DNA of 64,000 nucleotides from Nothophaeocryptopus gaeumannii (GCA_031771865.1 JASISA010000041.1:372001-436000), one strand, 5' to 3'; positions 42,881 through 54,473 are shown, counted from the first letter of the stretch. Notes: a model not told the origin generated them from the sequence alone. Numbers and translations: made by a program.

Positions 42881-43360
42881 TCAAGATTCCCGAGACGAAG
42901 ATGCGTTGGCACTGGAATTTGGCAACCAACGATAACTTCCTCTCGCGGACTCAATAAAATCCCTGGTCAACCAAGCTGGCTGCGGAGTGACAGATCTCTG
43001 ACCTGGCGTTACAGATCCGGGTCCTACTTCGTCCAATCCGGTTTCTTGGAACTTGGAGACTTTGGTCTGAGATGGTGCCTTGTGCTTTTGAGGGGCTGGC
43101 TGAGTGACGGAGATGCACGTCTCACTGTTCCAACTCGACGGCCTTTTCCGTCCAGGCGGGTCCGCTGACAGGCTTTTGCGGTGGAATGTCGCTTTGGGGT
43201 AGGCGATGTCGATGGATTGGAAGAAGGCTGAGAGATGTTTGATTTCTGAATCTTCTTGCAAAATGGGTTGTGTATTGCTTGTGGAGGGTGCGAAAGCTGA
43301 ATGAGACCGTTGGTGAGCTTTGGATGCTGGAGCTCTTGGAGCTAGAGAATTCGAAGCCAC
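42881..43360 (-). CDS. hypothetical Ser/Pro-rich protein
   Basis: 159 residues, just upstream of and in a different frame from the gene at 42124. It starts MASNSLAPRAPASKAHQRSH and has one ordered-looking segment, IKHLSAFFQSIDIAYPKA, followed by a Ser/Pro-rich part ending WLPNSSANASSSRES. It may be a separate gene or an exon of a larger gene including 42124-42810. No splice pair that joins them convincingly was found. Confidence 0.4.
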   Translation of the reverse strand: MASNSLAPRAPASKAHQRSHSAFAPSTSNTQPILQEDSEIKHLSAFFQSIDIAYPKATFHRKSLSADPPGRKRPSSWNSETCISVTQPAPQKHKAPSQTKVSKFQETGLDEVGPGSVTPGQRSVTPQPAWLTRDFIESARGSYRWLPNSSANASSSRES

Positions 43361-43761
43361 TGTGAATAGTCACAGTCGAGGCAGAACTTCTAATTGTTGA
43401 TATGAGATGTCTGGCTGCGGTATGACGTTGTTGGAGAGCCGGTCTGGTTTGCGAAGAAGGCAGCTATTTCACGTGGTGTTGGAGACCCGTTCGCCAACTA
43501 GAAGCTGTTTGATGTGGAGGTGACGTCTGACGACAAGCTTTTTGGCGTCGTCGTTGGAGAGCCGCTACTTCAGAAGGTGGTTGACGTCTGTGCAGTGTGG
43601 TGTCTGGGGATGAGAAGCTGTCGAGAGACGTGGCTATCTCCGTCGGGTCAAGAAACTCTTCGTTGCTCGGACAATGGCCAATGCTCCGGATCCGAATAAA
43701 TAAGCTACGTGGATGGTTATGCAAGATCAGACGGTTTCTTAGTACCTGTCAGACTGTCTCC

Positions 43762-44472
43762 CTAAAGAGAGATTCTGGATCGAAGGTTTGATCGATGCCT
43801 TGGGGCCTGGACTTGGGGATCCGTACTCAGCCGGTCGAAACCGCGGATACGGCCGGACAAGAGAGGTCTTGGAATATGGATTGTAGGGTGCTCAGAAGAG
43901 ACAGTATCTGTGACGTCTTCTGGCAGCTCTGAAAGCTGGATCGGACTTTCTTGGAGCCTGGGCGCTTGGAATATTATCTGCTGTTGGAACGCGAGAGCCT
44001 TGGAATACGAAGCTCGGTGTTCTTGTTCTTGTCTGTGGTATGGCCCCACGTGTAAGCCGAGCCTGGAGAGAAGCGCAGGGATGCTTGTCTTGTGAGCAGC
44101 TACCCGGTTTGCAGTGCCGAGGCCGGATGTCTTCTGTCCGGAACTTGGATGCCAGCTCCAGCTCTCTGACGGATGGACTTGGTTTTGAGCAGCAGGCTGA
44201 CGATTTACAGACTTGTCGAATGCGACGTAGAGGTCAAATGAAATGTAGCTGGCTGGCTGGCTGACGTGGATGCGCGATTCATGAGCTTGAGGCAGTAGGT
44301 AAGTGGGAAGCAAGCTAGACGCTACCGAACGAGTTGCAAACTTCACAAAACTGTTGACAATGGAGGGAGGAAAGCTGAATGAAAACGAAACAACTCGCAC
44401 AAGCTGGGCGACCATGCGCCTTATTCTTTCGCCTTCGAACCCATAGCTAGTCCTCCATCGCAAGGCATTCAC
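43762..44472 (-). CDS. possible hypothetical protein
   Basis: An open frame of 236 codons with biased composition (Ser, Pro, His, Gln). The C-terminal half (FQAPRLQESPIQLSELPEDV and on) looks more like protein than the N-terminal half. No domain and no supporting splice sites. Listed because of its length in an otherwise empty region. Confidence 0.25.
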   Translation of the reverse strand: MNALRWRTSYGFEGERIRRMVAQLVRVVSFSFSFPPSIVNSFVKFATRSVASSLLPTYLLPQAHESRIHVSQPASYISFDLYVAFDKSVNRQPAAQNQVHPSESWSWHPSSGQKTSGLGTANRVAAHKTSIPALLSRLGLHVGPYHRQEQEHRASYSKALAFQQQIIFQAPRLQESPIQLSELPEDVTDTVSSEHPTIHIPRPLLSGRIRGFDRLSTDPQVQAPRHRSNLRSRISL

Positions 44473-47074
44473 GAAGCCGCAGACTACCGCGAGGCATGGT
44501 TAATAACTCTAGATGCAACATGCACGTGGCGATGCCGTCAGTCAGAGCTCGCGATCGGTACTCGTTGCATGGGTGAACCTCCAAATGAGGAATCCCGCAA
44601 AGCGACGATTGGTTCTCAGTGGCCGGTTTCATGCCGTCAAGAATTCCGTGGGAAAGTGAAACAAGCGCTGCGGCGCCAACGGTTGCGGGATGGACGAATA
44701 TAGATCTTATCCTGGAGCGGCACGAACCTTCGTTGAACGACAGGACTGGGGTGATGCAGAGCGCATTCTGAATTTGCAAGTCGGCATCGCGAGCATCGAA
44801 GGAGAAAAGCGGCTTCAAAAGCCCGTCGCAACGGTTTGTATCCAGTTGCCTACTTCACTTCAATCCCTCTGTTAGTCATTGCTAACAATGACCTGCGCAA
44901 GACAGAGAATATGATGAAAAAGGCGAGGTCCCTTCATCCATGTCTCTGACTTCTTCCCGAAACTGCTTCGCAGCAGGGATGCTCGTCTTGGCAGCGGACG
45001 CAGCGGACGTCACAGTCTCGGCCAGCATGGTAGCTGAAGCAAGAAACGCACTAGGCTTTCGCAGTCCAAGACGACTTGCCCTATAGTTAGTTGGTCTTAC
45101 AATCGCGAACTCTGAGTGCGACCCAGTCGCTTGCAGCCCTATCGTGACTGGTCCGAGCCTGGTGGTCATGCTGAAGCTCCTAACGAAAGTAAGGCTACGG
45201 GGAGTGCTATTCCAGGCTGATACCCTCAGGTCTCGAGCAAATACCGCGGATGCCACGCGACATTCCTAGAAGAGAACCCTCGTGTGGTCTGTCGCTTCGG
45301 TGGTCTGGGAGACGTACAAGCAGGCCAGCAGCAGGCTTGCTTTTCTGTATTTCCTAGTTAGTGAAGCGGCCGCACCTCCCAGCAGCATTCGGGTCTCTGC
45401 GTGAGATATTGGCGACAGCTTGCCTCAGGATGCCGAAACAAGCTTGCGAATGGTCTTGCCACAGACGCGCCGCCAACAATCAATGGGCAAGTGACAAGAG
45501 CTCGAGAGCCTCCACGCACCTGCGCCCATTGATGAAAACCGCCATCCCGCTTGTCGGCTTTGCTCTTAGCGCGTGCTGTCATTCACTCACAGGACCATGA
45601 TCGACAGCTAGCCCAATGCGGTTAGGCTCTGGTCTGCTAAGCATTGTCTTCCTGAGGACATCCTACGCTCGCCTCTCATGGCGTGAACACCAAAATGGTC
45701 GACAATGTTATGAGCACAGAACCTACTTCTGGAATTCCCGCTCCCAGGGGGATCTCGCGGATTCACGAAGCAGCTTGTGCGACATCAACATTTCGCTCGG
45801 GCGTTTACTGTTGACTACCTGCACTGTTCGCACTTGACAAACATGACCGCATTGACATATCCCATGCCAAGTTATCCTGGTATTCATGGGGCTTGGTTCT
45901 AAATCTGACACCTTTCAACTGGGATCCTGGTTGTGATCCCTTGGCGAGGCTCGGTGCGTGTCGGAGGCGGCTTCGAGATCTAGACATCTCTATTGTCGGA
46001 TCCATGCTAGCCAAGTGTCATGCTCACTATGCTTCGCTCACCATGCTAGAGCGTGTCCACGAAGAGAGGCTCACCTTCGGAATGGAGCCTAGGATCCGTA
46101 CCAGCCACGATTGCCGGTTCCTGCAGCCAAGACGCGCGAAGCCGTGGCACGAGCGCAGTGAGGACACATACCGCCAAGTAGGGTTGGCGATGTGAACAAG
46201 ATAGTTGACTGATCTCACCTCATCATTGCCATGCGCCGAGCCATGTGTTTGAACCATCTCGCATTTGAAACAGGTACGCATCTGACGATGTCGATCCTTA
46301 GATCGTTCCCGGGTCGTGAGGGCATTTACAGGTGGCTGGGAAAAGAGATTATTTCACATGTATCAATCTCGCTGGCAACAACCCTCCGATCCCGAAAGAA
46401 CGAGCGAACATGATCCTCGGGAAGGACACAGAAGCTACCGCAGCCTTGGAGGGGTAGGGCTCCATCCAAGCCTGCAACTTAATTCTCTGGCCTGTCAATG
46501 AGATCGTAACCCATGTATATTGGGCCAAAGTTTGGATCGGCTTGCGGCAAGTTAACGGTTCTCACGAAAATACCAAACTATGGTTACTCGGATCCAAGGG
46601 CCACACCACATGAAAGTTTTGTCATACGCCTTAGTTCTTGCCGCATACCTAGATTGACACACGTGCAACAGAACGCACTGCCCATTTGGTTGTCATCCAC
46701 TACGCGACTGACGAACGTTAATCAATTTACACCTTGCCAGTGTCCAAGCGCGAAGGCCTTGGAACCGCTCGTCCCAAAGCAAAGTTTGTTGTACACTCGA
46801 AAGACTCTTGCACCACCAAGAACGACGCCCTAGTACCAACAGGCCGCAATGGAAGCCCAGAAGGATTGCAATGTGCCCCGAATTATCCGTGTCGGCCTTG
46901 AGGTGTTCATGTCAGTGCTTTCGTAGAGGGCATTGAAGAGGGTCCAAAGTCACTATAAGTAAGAACATCCCCATCTCTGAAAGACTCATCATCAGCTCCA
47001 TCAACACAGCAGCAAACAAAAGCATCTCAGCTACCTCCCTTCTCATCTTAACAACCTTTCAGTACAGAAACACA
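44473..47074. other. 2.6 kb without supported gene
   Basis: Many frames under 125 codons on both strands; none has a domain, signal peptide or convincing splice pattern. A 124-codon minus frame at 44882-45256 has a basic, mitochondrial-like N-terminus but nothing else. A TATA-like CACTATAAGTAAG near 46952 precedes the secreted-protein gene. Confidence 0.35.
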
Positions 47075-47557
47075 ATGCAGATCAAGAACATTGTCGCTGC
47101 TGTTGCAGCTCTCTCGGTTGGCAATGCCATCGCTGGCCCACTGCCAGTTGCGAATCCAAACTTAGTATGCCTTCGCCCTCCCGATCAGGCCTTTGACAAC
47201 AAATTAACATGACTTAAGGACAACACCATTGCCGCCCGCGAAGTCGACATCGATGCCCCAATTGAGGCTCGTGATCTCGAGGCTCGCAAAGAGCAAGCCG
47301 TTCAGGTCGCCAACGCCGCCCAAGTCCAGAACATCCAACAGGCCGCTCTTCAATACGCACGAGCCAACGTGGGACATTATCCCTCTCAGGCACAAATTGT
47401 CCAGATTCAGGCTCAGCGTAGTTACTGGCCTGACTGGAACGGCTGGTCCCGATACGACCGCTGCGGTTGGACCAAGTAAGTAACTCAATTTCCGCCCTAC
47501 ACTAATAATAATAATAATAAATGTATTCGAGCTAGCTACAGGCCGTGCCCCTTCTAG
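47075..47557 (+). CDS. small secreted protein, Trp/Arg-rich tail
   Basis: Exons 47075-47164, 47219-47475 and 47542-47557 with introns of 54 and 66 nt (GTATGC...TAAG; GTAAGT...ACAG); 120 residues. MQIKNIVAAVAALSVGNAIA is a clear signal peptide, followed by GPLPVANP. The mature part begins with Glu/Ala/Arg repeats (IEARDLEARKEQ), continues Gln/Ala-rich and helical, and ends YWPDWNGWSRYDRCGWTKPCPF with two Cys. If the last intron is retained, a TAA gives almost the same protein but loses the second Cys. No known family. Size, secretion and position beside a retrotransposon resemble effector-like genes, but that role is not shown. Confidence 0.72.
47504..47520. repeat. TAA microsatellite
   Basis: Short run of TAA units inside the last intron of the secreted-protein gene. 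Confidence 0.8.
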
Positions 47558-47782
47558 CATATCTACATGTTGTAAAAGAAAACCCTGTAGAAAGTGCCTA
47601 CAGCGTAAAACTTCCTCCCTTCTCTGTTATGCCTTACACCCTACTGCATCTTAGGTACTATAGAACCAATATGTTTGCCCGTAGGCAGCTGGCTGACACG
47701 CCAGAGTCAACATCATCCTCCTTACTTGGGTTCGAGATCTCCGGCCTGCTCTGGGAGATGTTTGAGGTCCACTCGAATTGTC

Positions 47783-48358
47783 CTATAGGAGATGCCTTAT
47801 TGCCCACGCTGCGGTTTGTCTAGGAAACTCAGTAAGCCATCTTCTCGCGTCCTGGCATCTAGTGGCTAAGATGAGTTCCCTTCTACTCTCTCGCATGTTT
47901 GTACAGTAGGCAAGGTAGTGTCGAGCTGTCCCTCTATCTCCACATTCGCAGTAGGGGCTAGTGTCGGGCACCCCAACCTTGTGGAGGAAGTGAGGAAGGC
48001 CAATTGTCTCTGACCGTATCTGGAACACTATCGCGGCCTGGGCTTTGCTAAGCCCTCGATAAAGCTCCCGGGTATTGGTGTTCCATGGAGTCCTGAACGC
48101 GAGTGGGAGGATTCCTTCGCGCCTAGCATTGTCCCACTTCTGTGACTCGTCCCGCTCATACTGGCCCTGGAGGATAGTCCATGTTGCTTTCCGAGTCTTC
48201 TTTGGATCTGCTCTGTCTATGTGAGAGAGCTGGGACTGTAGGATAGTAGCCTGCTCGTCTGTCTGCTCTAGTGGCGAGCTGTATGGTTTTCTCAGGCGTC
48301 TGCTATATGCCCCAAGTTGTCCGCACTTTAGTAGGATCCGCCCCTTCAGCTCTTGCAT
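47783..48358 (-). pseudogene. LINE ORF2 C-terminal part
   Basis: 191 codons ending in the Cys/His segment YCECGDRGTARHYLAYC that closes ORF2 of Tad/I-type elements. The upstream LYRGLSKAQAAIVFQIRSE segment is also typical. Separated from the RT block by stops. Confidence 0.8.
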
Positions 48359-48651
48359 GGCCTAGTGTATATCCGGCCTCTGCCTCTGCGCAGCCATTGC
48401 AGCTATAGCAGTTCTCTTCCCATACTCGGTAATGTCTTCGATCTAGAGTTCTTTGTGTAACAGTCGCGTTGGTGTAGCTCGGTAGGCCCCAAGGATTATC
48501 CGTAGGAATCTATTCTGCATTACCCGTAGCTTTTGTTGGAGCATTTTAAGATTCCAGTCTCCTTTCCTGCTATCCATACCTCGCTCCCGTGCATTACTGC
48601 TGGCCTGATTATTGAGATATATAGCTTACGGGCTGTCTCTACCGTGGCGCC

Positions 48652-49702
48652 TCACGTAGCAGCAGTAATCCGTCGTAGTGCAGCTTCTAGCCGTTTTGCT
48701 TTTGTAAGGGTATTCTCTATCTGTGCGTGCCACTTGAGTCTCTTATCAACGATTACTCCTAGGACCCTCATTGTGTCCTCTGGGCCACTCTGGAGCGACG
48801 GGATGTTGGGTGTTCTCTGGGATTCGGATGTGCTCCTTGTGCCCCTTGTAAAGTGCATGACTTTGTATTTCTCAGGGGCGAACTTAGCTCCATGTCTTGA
48901 GGCCCATTGTAGACAGCTGTTGTGGTCCTTTTCTAGTGCCTCGCATGTACCTCTTGTCGAATTTGACACTGCAATGAGGTATGTATCATCTGCAAACCCA
49001 ACTGCTTCGGTGTATTCCATTCCTTCTAGGAGGGAGGCTGTAAAGAAGAGGAACAGGATAGGTGAGATGGTACTTCCTTGTGGGATTCCGTATGCCACTC
49101 GTGCGGCCGGTGACTCGTATCCGGGGATAGCGATTGTTGTCTCTCTGTCCTTCAGGAATGACGCTACAAAAGCTGTAATCCAGTATGGAATCCTCCTGCA
49201 CCGTAGGTTGTGGATTAACCGTTCGTGATTGACTTTGTCAAACGCTCCTATTATGTCAAGTAATAACACCGAGGCCACCTTGCCTTTCTTCCACGCAGTC
49301 TGAACGCTTTGAAGGATGTACCGTAGTGCGTCTCCGGTCGATCTACCCGCTTGCGCCATTTGGTTTTGAGGAAGCAACTTATGTTCCCGTACGGCCTGTC
49401 CTATTTTCCGTGCAACTATTGCTTCTAGTATCTTGCCAATGCACGATAGAAGGGCAATAGGCCTCCATCCCTTTGAGTAGATGAGTCTTTACCCGCCTTC
49501 TGTAGCATAATCGTCCTAGCTTTCCGAAACTGGGCTGGGTGGTAGCCATTGAAACACACTGTTGGAAGATGCGTTGGAGGATAGGGAGTAGCTGAGCTAG
49601 GCACTTCTTAATGCATCTGTTTGGTATCTCGTCGAGGCCGGAGCCTTGTCGTTCGGCAGTCTTTGGACTACTTTTCGTACCTCCTCTTCTGTAATTTCGC
49701 AT
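48652..49702 (-). pseudogene. LINE reverse transcriptase
   Basis: Visible RT blocks: GLDEIPNRCIKKCLAQLLP (fingers), then after a frameshift near 49.5 kb VLLLDIIGAFDKVNHERL, YGIPQGSTISPILFLFF, EAVGFADDTYLIA (catalytic FADD) and LGVIVDKRLKWHAQIE (thumb side). At least one frameshift and stops separate the first block from the rest. Confidence 0.88.
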
Positions 49703-50962
49703 GCTATATTGACAGGTTCTGGGTATGTGGTGCTCTCGATATCTAATGTGTCTACGGGCTCTGGCATTAGGAAAAGGGCTGTCCGTAGGATCTCTGTTTT
49801 CGCACTGTCCGTCGTGAACTAATCGTTATTGTGTGTTAGTGTAGGCATCTGGGAGGTCGAATAGGGCTATCGCTATTCTTTGCCCACTTAGCCAGCTTCC
49901 ACATTCCCTGTAGCTCGCTAGCGGTTTTGTGAACCGCGGTCCTCCACTGTTTCCTTTTCTCTGTCTAGATAGTTCTCTTTTTTTCTCCTGGTTTCGTGCC
50001 CTCCACTCCTTCCAGTGCTCCTCGCTCCCTGTCCATTGTGCATGCCGTCTTGCCTACCGAGCCTCCTGAATCGCATGTAGTACCACCGGCACACTCCTTG
50101 GATCTGGCGGCCGATATGTTTTACGCCGGACAACAAGGTCCCTTGTCTTTTGTAGAGCATTGCTAAGATTACTCACGGTGCTATCTATATCCTCCTTTGT
50201 TGTCATCCCTTCGGCTGTAGGTAGGAGCTTTTGGAGCGTCTCTCTGAACTCCTCCTAGTTAGTGTCCTTCCACATCCATCTTGTTCTCGTCTCCTCCTGT
50301 ATCCCTATGTTAATAGTTGTCTCTATGCTAATATGATTAGAGTTAATGTCTTCCTTGCCTGGCTGACATGTTGTTATCCTCTTTGATATCTCCTCTATTG
50401 CAAGAGTAAGGTCTATCGTCGTCCCAGTTTAGGACTGTGGTGTCTTTCTCCAGGTAGCAAGGCCTAGGGGTGTCGCTAGGTATAGCGTGTCTCGACACGC
50501 CTCTCGTAGCTCTCTTGCTCTAAGATCCTCCTGTGGTACTAACGGTCCTCCCTACTAACGGTAGTGGAGATTGAAGTCTCCAACTAGAACGTGTTCTCCC
50601 GGTTCCTCAATACCTTCTAAAAGCTCCTCCACTGTAAGCCTCGCATCCCAGTTATAGATGTTATGGAGGTGTACAGTTCCTATTGTCGTTTGTAGTGAGA
50701 TTAGGATCTTCTGATTACTCATAATCCGGTGCGACTATTCGGATAGGCTGTATTTCTTATGGACGTAGAATACGACTCTCCTGTCTTTGTCTTCCCTGCA
50801 ACAGTATAGTACTTCGGATGTGTGACTGTTCTTCCATTGCTTGGGTTAGTGTATGGCTCTAGATAGCGAGAATGTCTTTCTGGCTGTCATCGAGTAGCTG
50901 CCGGTGGGTAGCCTGTGATTTCCGTACGTTTGCCTGCAGTATACTTAGTGTCGGTTGTGTGT

Positions 50963-51844
50963 TCATTGGGTACTAGCTGGTAGTTGATCCCGCTGTATTG
51001 CTCGTCGGATTAACCCTTGTCCTTGCTCCGGTACAATGGTCTTAGCCCTGTTCACCGCCCCAACTGGCCTCCCAAACCTCTGTAGTGTTCGCTTCTCTAC
51101 TGCTGTTCCTATTGGCCTCCTGCCTAGGACATATTCGCGGCTTGTCCGGGTAGCTGTTTGGTCCTCTCCCTCCCTATTCGCTCCTTGCTGTAGAGGAGGG
51201 GAAGGCAGAGGAGAAGTAGAGCTAGGAGTACTGTAGGTTAGCTTAGCCATGTAGCTCGCCCCTATCTTCTTCATGCTCTGAATCTTGTCCTTGATTGCTT
51301 GTCTCTTTGAGCACATATAGTGCCAAGCTGGGTGGTTCTGACTGCAATTTCCGCATTTACTGTGCTTTGATCGGTCTGCCTCTGCAAGCTTCTCGTGCGC
51401 ACATTCTCTTATGTTATGGCTTCCTCCACACCTTGCACACACCGTACCGTTTGTGCACCTTGTGCCGATATGGCCATATCTTTGGCAGTTGAAGCACTGT
51501 GTTATTGTCCATTGGTGGTCCCATTCTTCAGTGTCGTGGAGCACTCCGGAGATGATAATGCCCTTCTCTACCGCAGCTCTGGCAGCTTCCACCGTCTTCA
51601 GCTCGACTACTAGAGTGCTCTGTTTCTTTGTTCCCGTTGCTATAGCTTTCTGGCCCTTCCACCAGGCATTCTGTACTTGGATTCCGGGTATTAGCCGCTT
51701 GTTGTCTTCCTCAATTGACTGGATCCGCTGTGTAGTAGGGTCGTTTCCTGCAACTGTAACAAAGTGGACTTGGACTGGGAAGGTTTTCTGTGCTATTCTT
51801 GCCTCCTTCAAGACCTTGCCTAGGCCTTGGGTGTCTGCCGCCAT
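50963..51844 (-). pseudogene. LINE gag-like ORF1, zinc-knuckle part
   Basis: 293 codons. Three CCHC-type knuckles in a row: CFNCQRYGHIGTRC, CARCGGSHNIREC and CGNCSQNHPAWHYMC, preceded by an RNA-binding-like fold (STLVVELKTVEAARAAVEKG). The N-terminal piece (52065-52508) lies in a different frame. Confidence 0.82.
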
Positions 51845-52064
51845 TCGGTTCCTTGCTGCAGGGTCCGTAGTCGTGAGAACTAGTCCATCGGGGACCTTCT
51901 TGACTGCGACTACATGTGCCCAGTTCCTCCTTCTGCAGTAAAACGCGAAACAATCCGGGTAGCTTCAGCATCCCTAAGCTCAGCCCTAGTCGCTTCGTTG
52001 TCTACGTGAATCTTGAGGAGCACGCAGCTCTTTGTGCTTTGATGCTAGACAGCTAGGCTGGCTG

Positions 52065-52508
52065 TTAGGCTGCGACTGTAGCCCAGGTTGTCTTTAGTCC
52101 TGGACTCTGCTCTATCTTCTTCTGAATCTGTGTAATACTCCGTTGGATAGATTCCAGAGTGGCTTCCTGGTTGGTGCGCTTCGTAGTCCGCGCTGCAGTT
52201 GAGTGAATCATATCCAGAATCATCTGGATTGCCCTCTCTGGTTGGAGGGAGGAGTGTTGACTCTGATGCATCAGTTCAGCTGCCTCATTCTGAATCTCTT
52301 TCAGGGCCTCCCAAGGTGAGAGGGGACCCTGCTGGTTCTTGTTTACTGCTGCGTTCTTCTCTCTATACCCCTTCTCTTGGGAGGTTGGGTAGGAAGCTAG
52401 ATTGATACTCCCTGTATCTCTGCCTGTAGTAGTTTCTTCAGTAACCTCTTGAAATGGCTCTAGTCCGTTGTCTGTGCCTGAGGCAGCACAGCCTTGTGCA
52501 CTGGCCAT
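52065..52508 (-). pseudogene. LINE gag-like ORF1, N-terminal part
   Basis: 147 codons ending in a helical segment (SIQRSITQIQKKIEQSPG) typical of the coiled region in Tad-type ORF1. The Met at 52508 is the likely original start, so the 5' leader would reach to roughly 52.67 kb. Confidence 0.6.
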
Positions 52509-52679
52509 GCTTGGCAGAGAATTCTCTTCTTCTAATGCTGAGAATCAGTATTTTCGAGCGCTGACTGCGCACCCGCCAACAGCGGCGTGTAGCCGTGCTT
52601 TGGATGCGTGTATTGCCTTGATAGGTTCCGTATGTTCTGAGGTTTTGGTAATGCCGCCTCCCCAAATTCGTTCGAGGTT

Positions 52680-53640
52680 CGTTTTTTTTTTATAAAGTAT
52701 ATATTCTTTTAGCTCTTTTAGGAAGCTTAGTCCCTTACTATAGTCCCTTTAAATATTATCTCTAGCTTTAAAAAGATAGGTATCTATCTATATAACCCTA
52801 AGATTATCCTATTAAAGCTACTAAAGAAGAAGAAGCTAGATAATAATAATAAGGTAGGCTCTAGGCTAAACTTAAAGGGATCTAATAACTCTACCTTATC
52901 CCTAAATAACTAGAATAAGATTCAAACTATAGTTAAAGGGGCTGTAGTAAAGGGGACAATAAGACATAATATATAGGTAAGGAAGCTAAAGAATAAAGTT
53001 GCCTACCTTTATTTAGAGAATATAAGACTCTAGAGGGAAAAGGACGCCCTTTTATAATCCCTATATAAAAAAAAGAAGCGTAGAAAGCGAGGCTAAAAGC
53101 TCTTTAAGCTAGTTAGGGCTAAAGAAGAAAGTAGAGTAATCTTTATAAGCCTAAATAAGGTAGCTAGGGTAAAGGAGATATTAGCTAAAAAGGAAGTAAA
53201 GAAAGATACTAATTAGGCTACTAAAGAGGTAGCTAAAGTTTAGAAGGAGGTAGAGAAATAGTTCCAAGCTAATACTCGGTAGTTAAAGGCTATTCAAAAG
53301 CAATAGGAGGTAAAGGAGAAGAAAGAGAAAGCTACTACTAAAAAAGTAAGGAAAGAAAGGTAAAAGGAAGTTAACTAAGCTAACAAATAGCTAGATACTA
53401 ACCTTAAGGAGTCTATTAAGAAGGTAAAGAACCCCCTAAGGCGTATTGTCTTTAAATAGCCCTAAAATAAAGATGTAGTAGTTATACTAAGTAAGAAGTC
53501 TTAAAACCTAGTAGCTAGTAGATTAGGGCGTATAAGGAGGTAGCTAAAGCACCTCTCAGGCTTTAACCTATCCTAAATTAAAGAGCATATTAAGTTTACT
53601 TAGAACCCTAAGTTTTATGTAATTCGGTTAGGAATTGGCT
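52680..53640 (+). mobile_element. RIP-like AT-rich relic of a pogo/Fot1 transposon
   Basis: About 960 bp with very high TpA and few CpA or CpG. In one plus-strand frame it still reads ENIRL-stop-REKDALL-stop-SLYKKKK, then RRKRG-stop-KLFKLVRAKEES and NKVARVKEILAKKE, and on to a basic end. This is the C-terminal tail of fungal DDE_1 (pogo/Fot1) transposases. Most stops sit where the family has Gln, as expected if CAG and CAA became TAG and TAA. The DDE catalytic domain is absent: its place is taken by the LINE side at about 52.68 kb. Confidence 0.75.
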
Positions 53641-53786
53641 GAGTTATTCACTTACAAAGGTAGGTGGTTAGTGTGCAGGTGTCTGTGCGCCAAGCCGGGA
53701 AACCTTCTATGGACCGATCCACACAAAACTTAAAGTCTTGTTCAGATTTATCTCCTCTCCTCAAGCATCTTCTCGACTATCTCTTC

Positions 53787-54473
53787 CTACCACATCCCCC
53801 TATTCCCATCCAGCGTCTCAAAACAATCTCGGCACCCCATCCCTCCCACACATCTATACAAACTTGCCAAACTCAGTGGCGAGATCTCCATCCGGCCTCT
53901 ATAGGTGCTTTTCAAATGCAGCGGATGTTTCCGAAGCGCTTCCACAAACAGTGTAGACTTTAAATCCAGACTCTTGAGCATCTCAATATCAGCGAAATCG
54001 ATTGTCTCGGGTACGGTCATGCTGGCTAGGGAGCGAATTGTGGAGGAATCGAAGACGATACAGCCCCAGTTTCTCGGAGGTCCCACCATTAAGCTCCGCT
54101 GGTTGTCGTAGATCCAATCTGGTCGGCGAGCTCGAACAAGGGCGAGTCATTCTTCTCGGACCCGATCGAGCGAGATATCGGCCAGCGATTCTGGGCCTTC
54201 AACGATTTCTAGACGGAAGCGACGAATCACTTCTTCGGCATATAGATTAAGTGTAATCGGGCTGGACTTGAGAGTAGCGATCGTGAGCTGGACGAGATTC
54301 TCCAGGGCTGTTGATAGACAGGCTTCGGAAGTTGGTGTATAGAATGTGATAAAGACGTGAAAGCCCCAATTTGGATCGCAGATCGAGTCGATGAGATCTT
54401 CCTCTGCTTCCGCGGAGAATATTTCCATTCCTGGGCCATGAGGAGCGCAGACGACTTTATGAATTCTAGTCAA
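53787..54473 (-). pseudogene. unknown gene with in-frame TGA
   Basis: A minus-strand frame from 54473 encodes VVCAPHGPGMEIFSAEAEED, VFITFYTPTSEACLSTALEN and LYAEEVIRRFRLEIVEGPES. It hits TGA at 54147-54149 and continues in the same frame through RARRPDWIYDNQRSLMVGPP and IDFADIEMLKSLDLKSTLFV to 53787. Upstream, LLDDTYKLLEYID lies in another frame, pointing to a frameshift near 54470. No family is recognised. One stop and one shift in otherwise protein-like sequence indicate recent decay. Confidence 0.5.

Larger units (their letters stand above)
47783..52508 (-). mobile_element. Tad-like non-LTR retrotransposon (LINE), decayed
   Basis: Read on the minus strand from about 52.5 to 47.8 kb, the order is: gag N-terminal part, gag with zinc knuckles, AP-endonuclease start (ILQANVRKSQATHRQLLDD near 50.9 kb), reverse transcriptase with FADD, and a C-terminal Cys/His tail. 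Stops and frameshifts interrupt all parts, most heavily the endonuclease (49.7-50.9 kb). Exact ends and a target-site duplication were not found. Composition is balanced, unlike the AT-rich relic that starts at about 52.68 kb. Confidence 0.85.

Noticed and set aside
47504..47520. TAA repeat as the 3' tail of the LINE
   Set aside because: Wrong strand orientation for a TAA tail, and it lies inside a well-formed intron of the secreted-protein gene.
47725..47750. tRNA B-box-like GGTTCGAGATC
   Set aside because: No A box, acceptor stem or cloverleaf around it.
52679..52692. T-run as the LINE poly(A) tail
   Set aside because: The LINE reads on the minus strand, so its 3' end is near 47.7 kb; this T-run lies at its 5' side.
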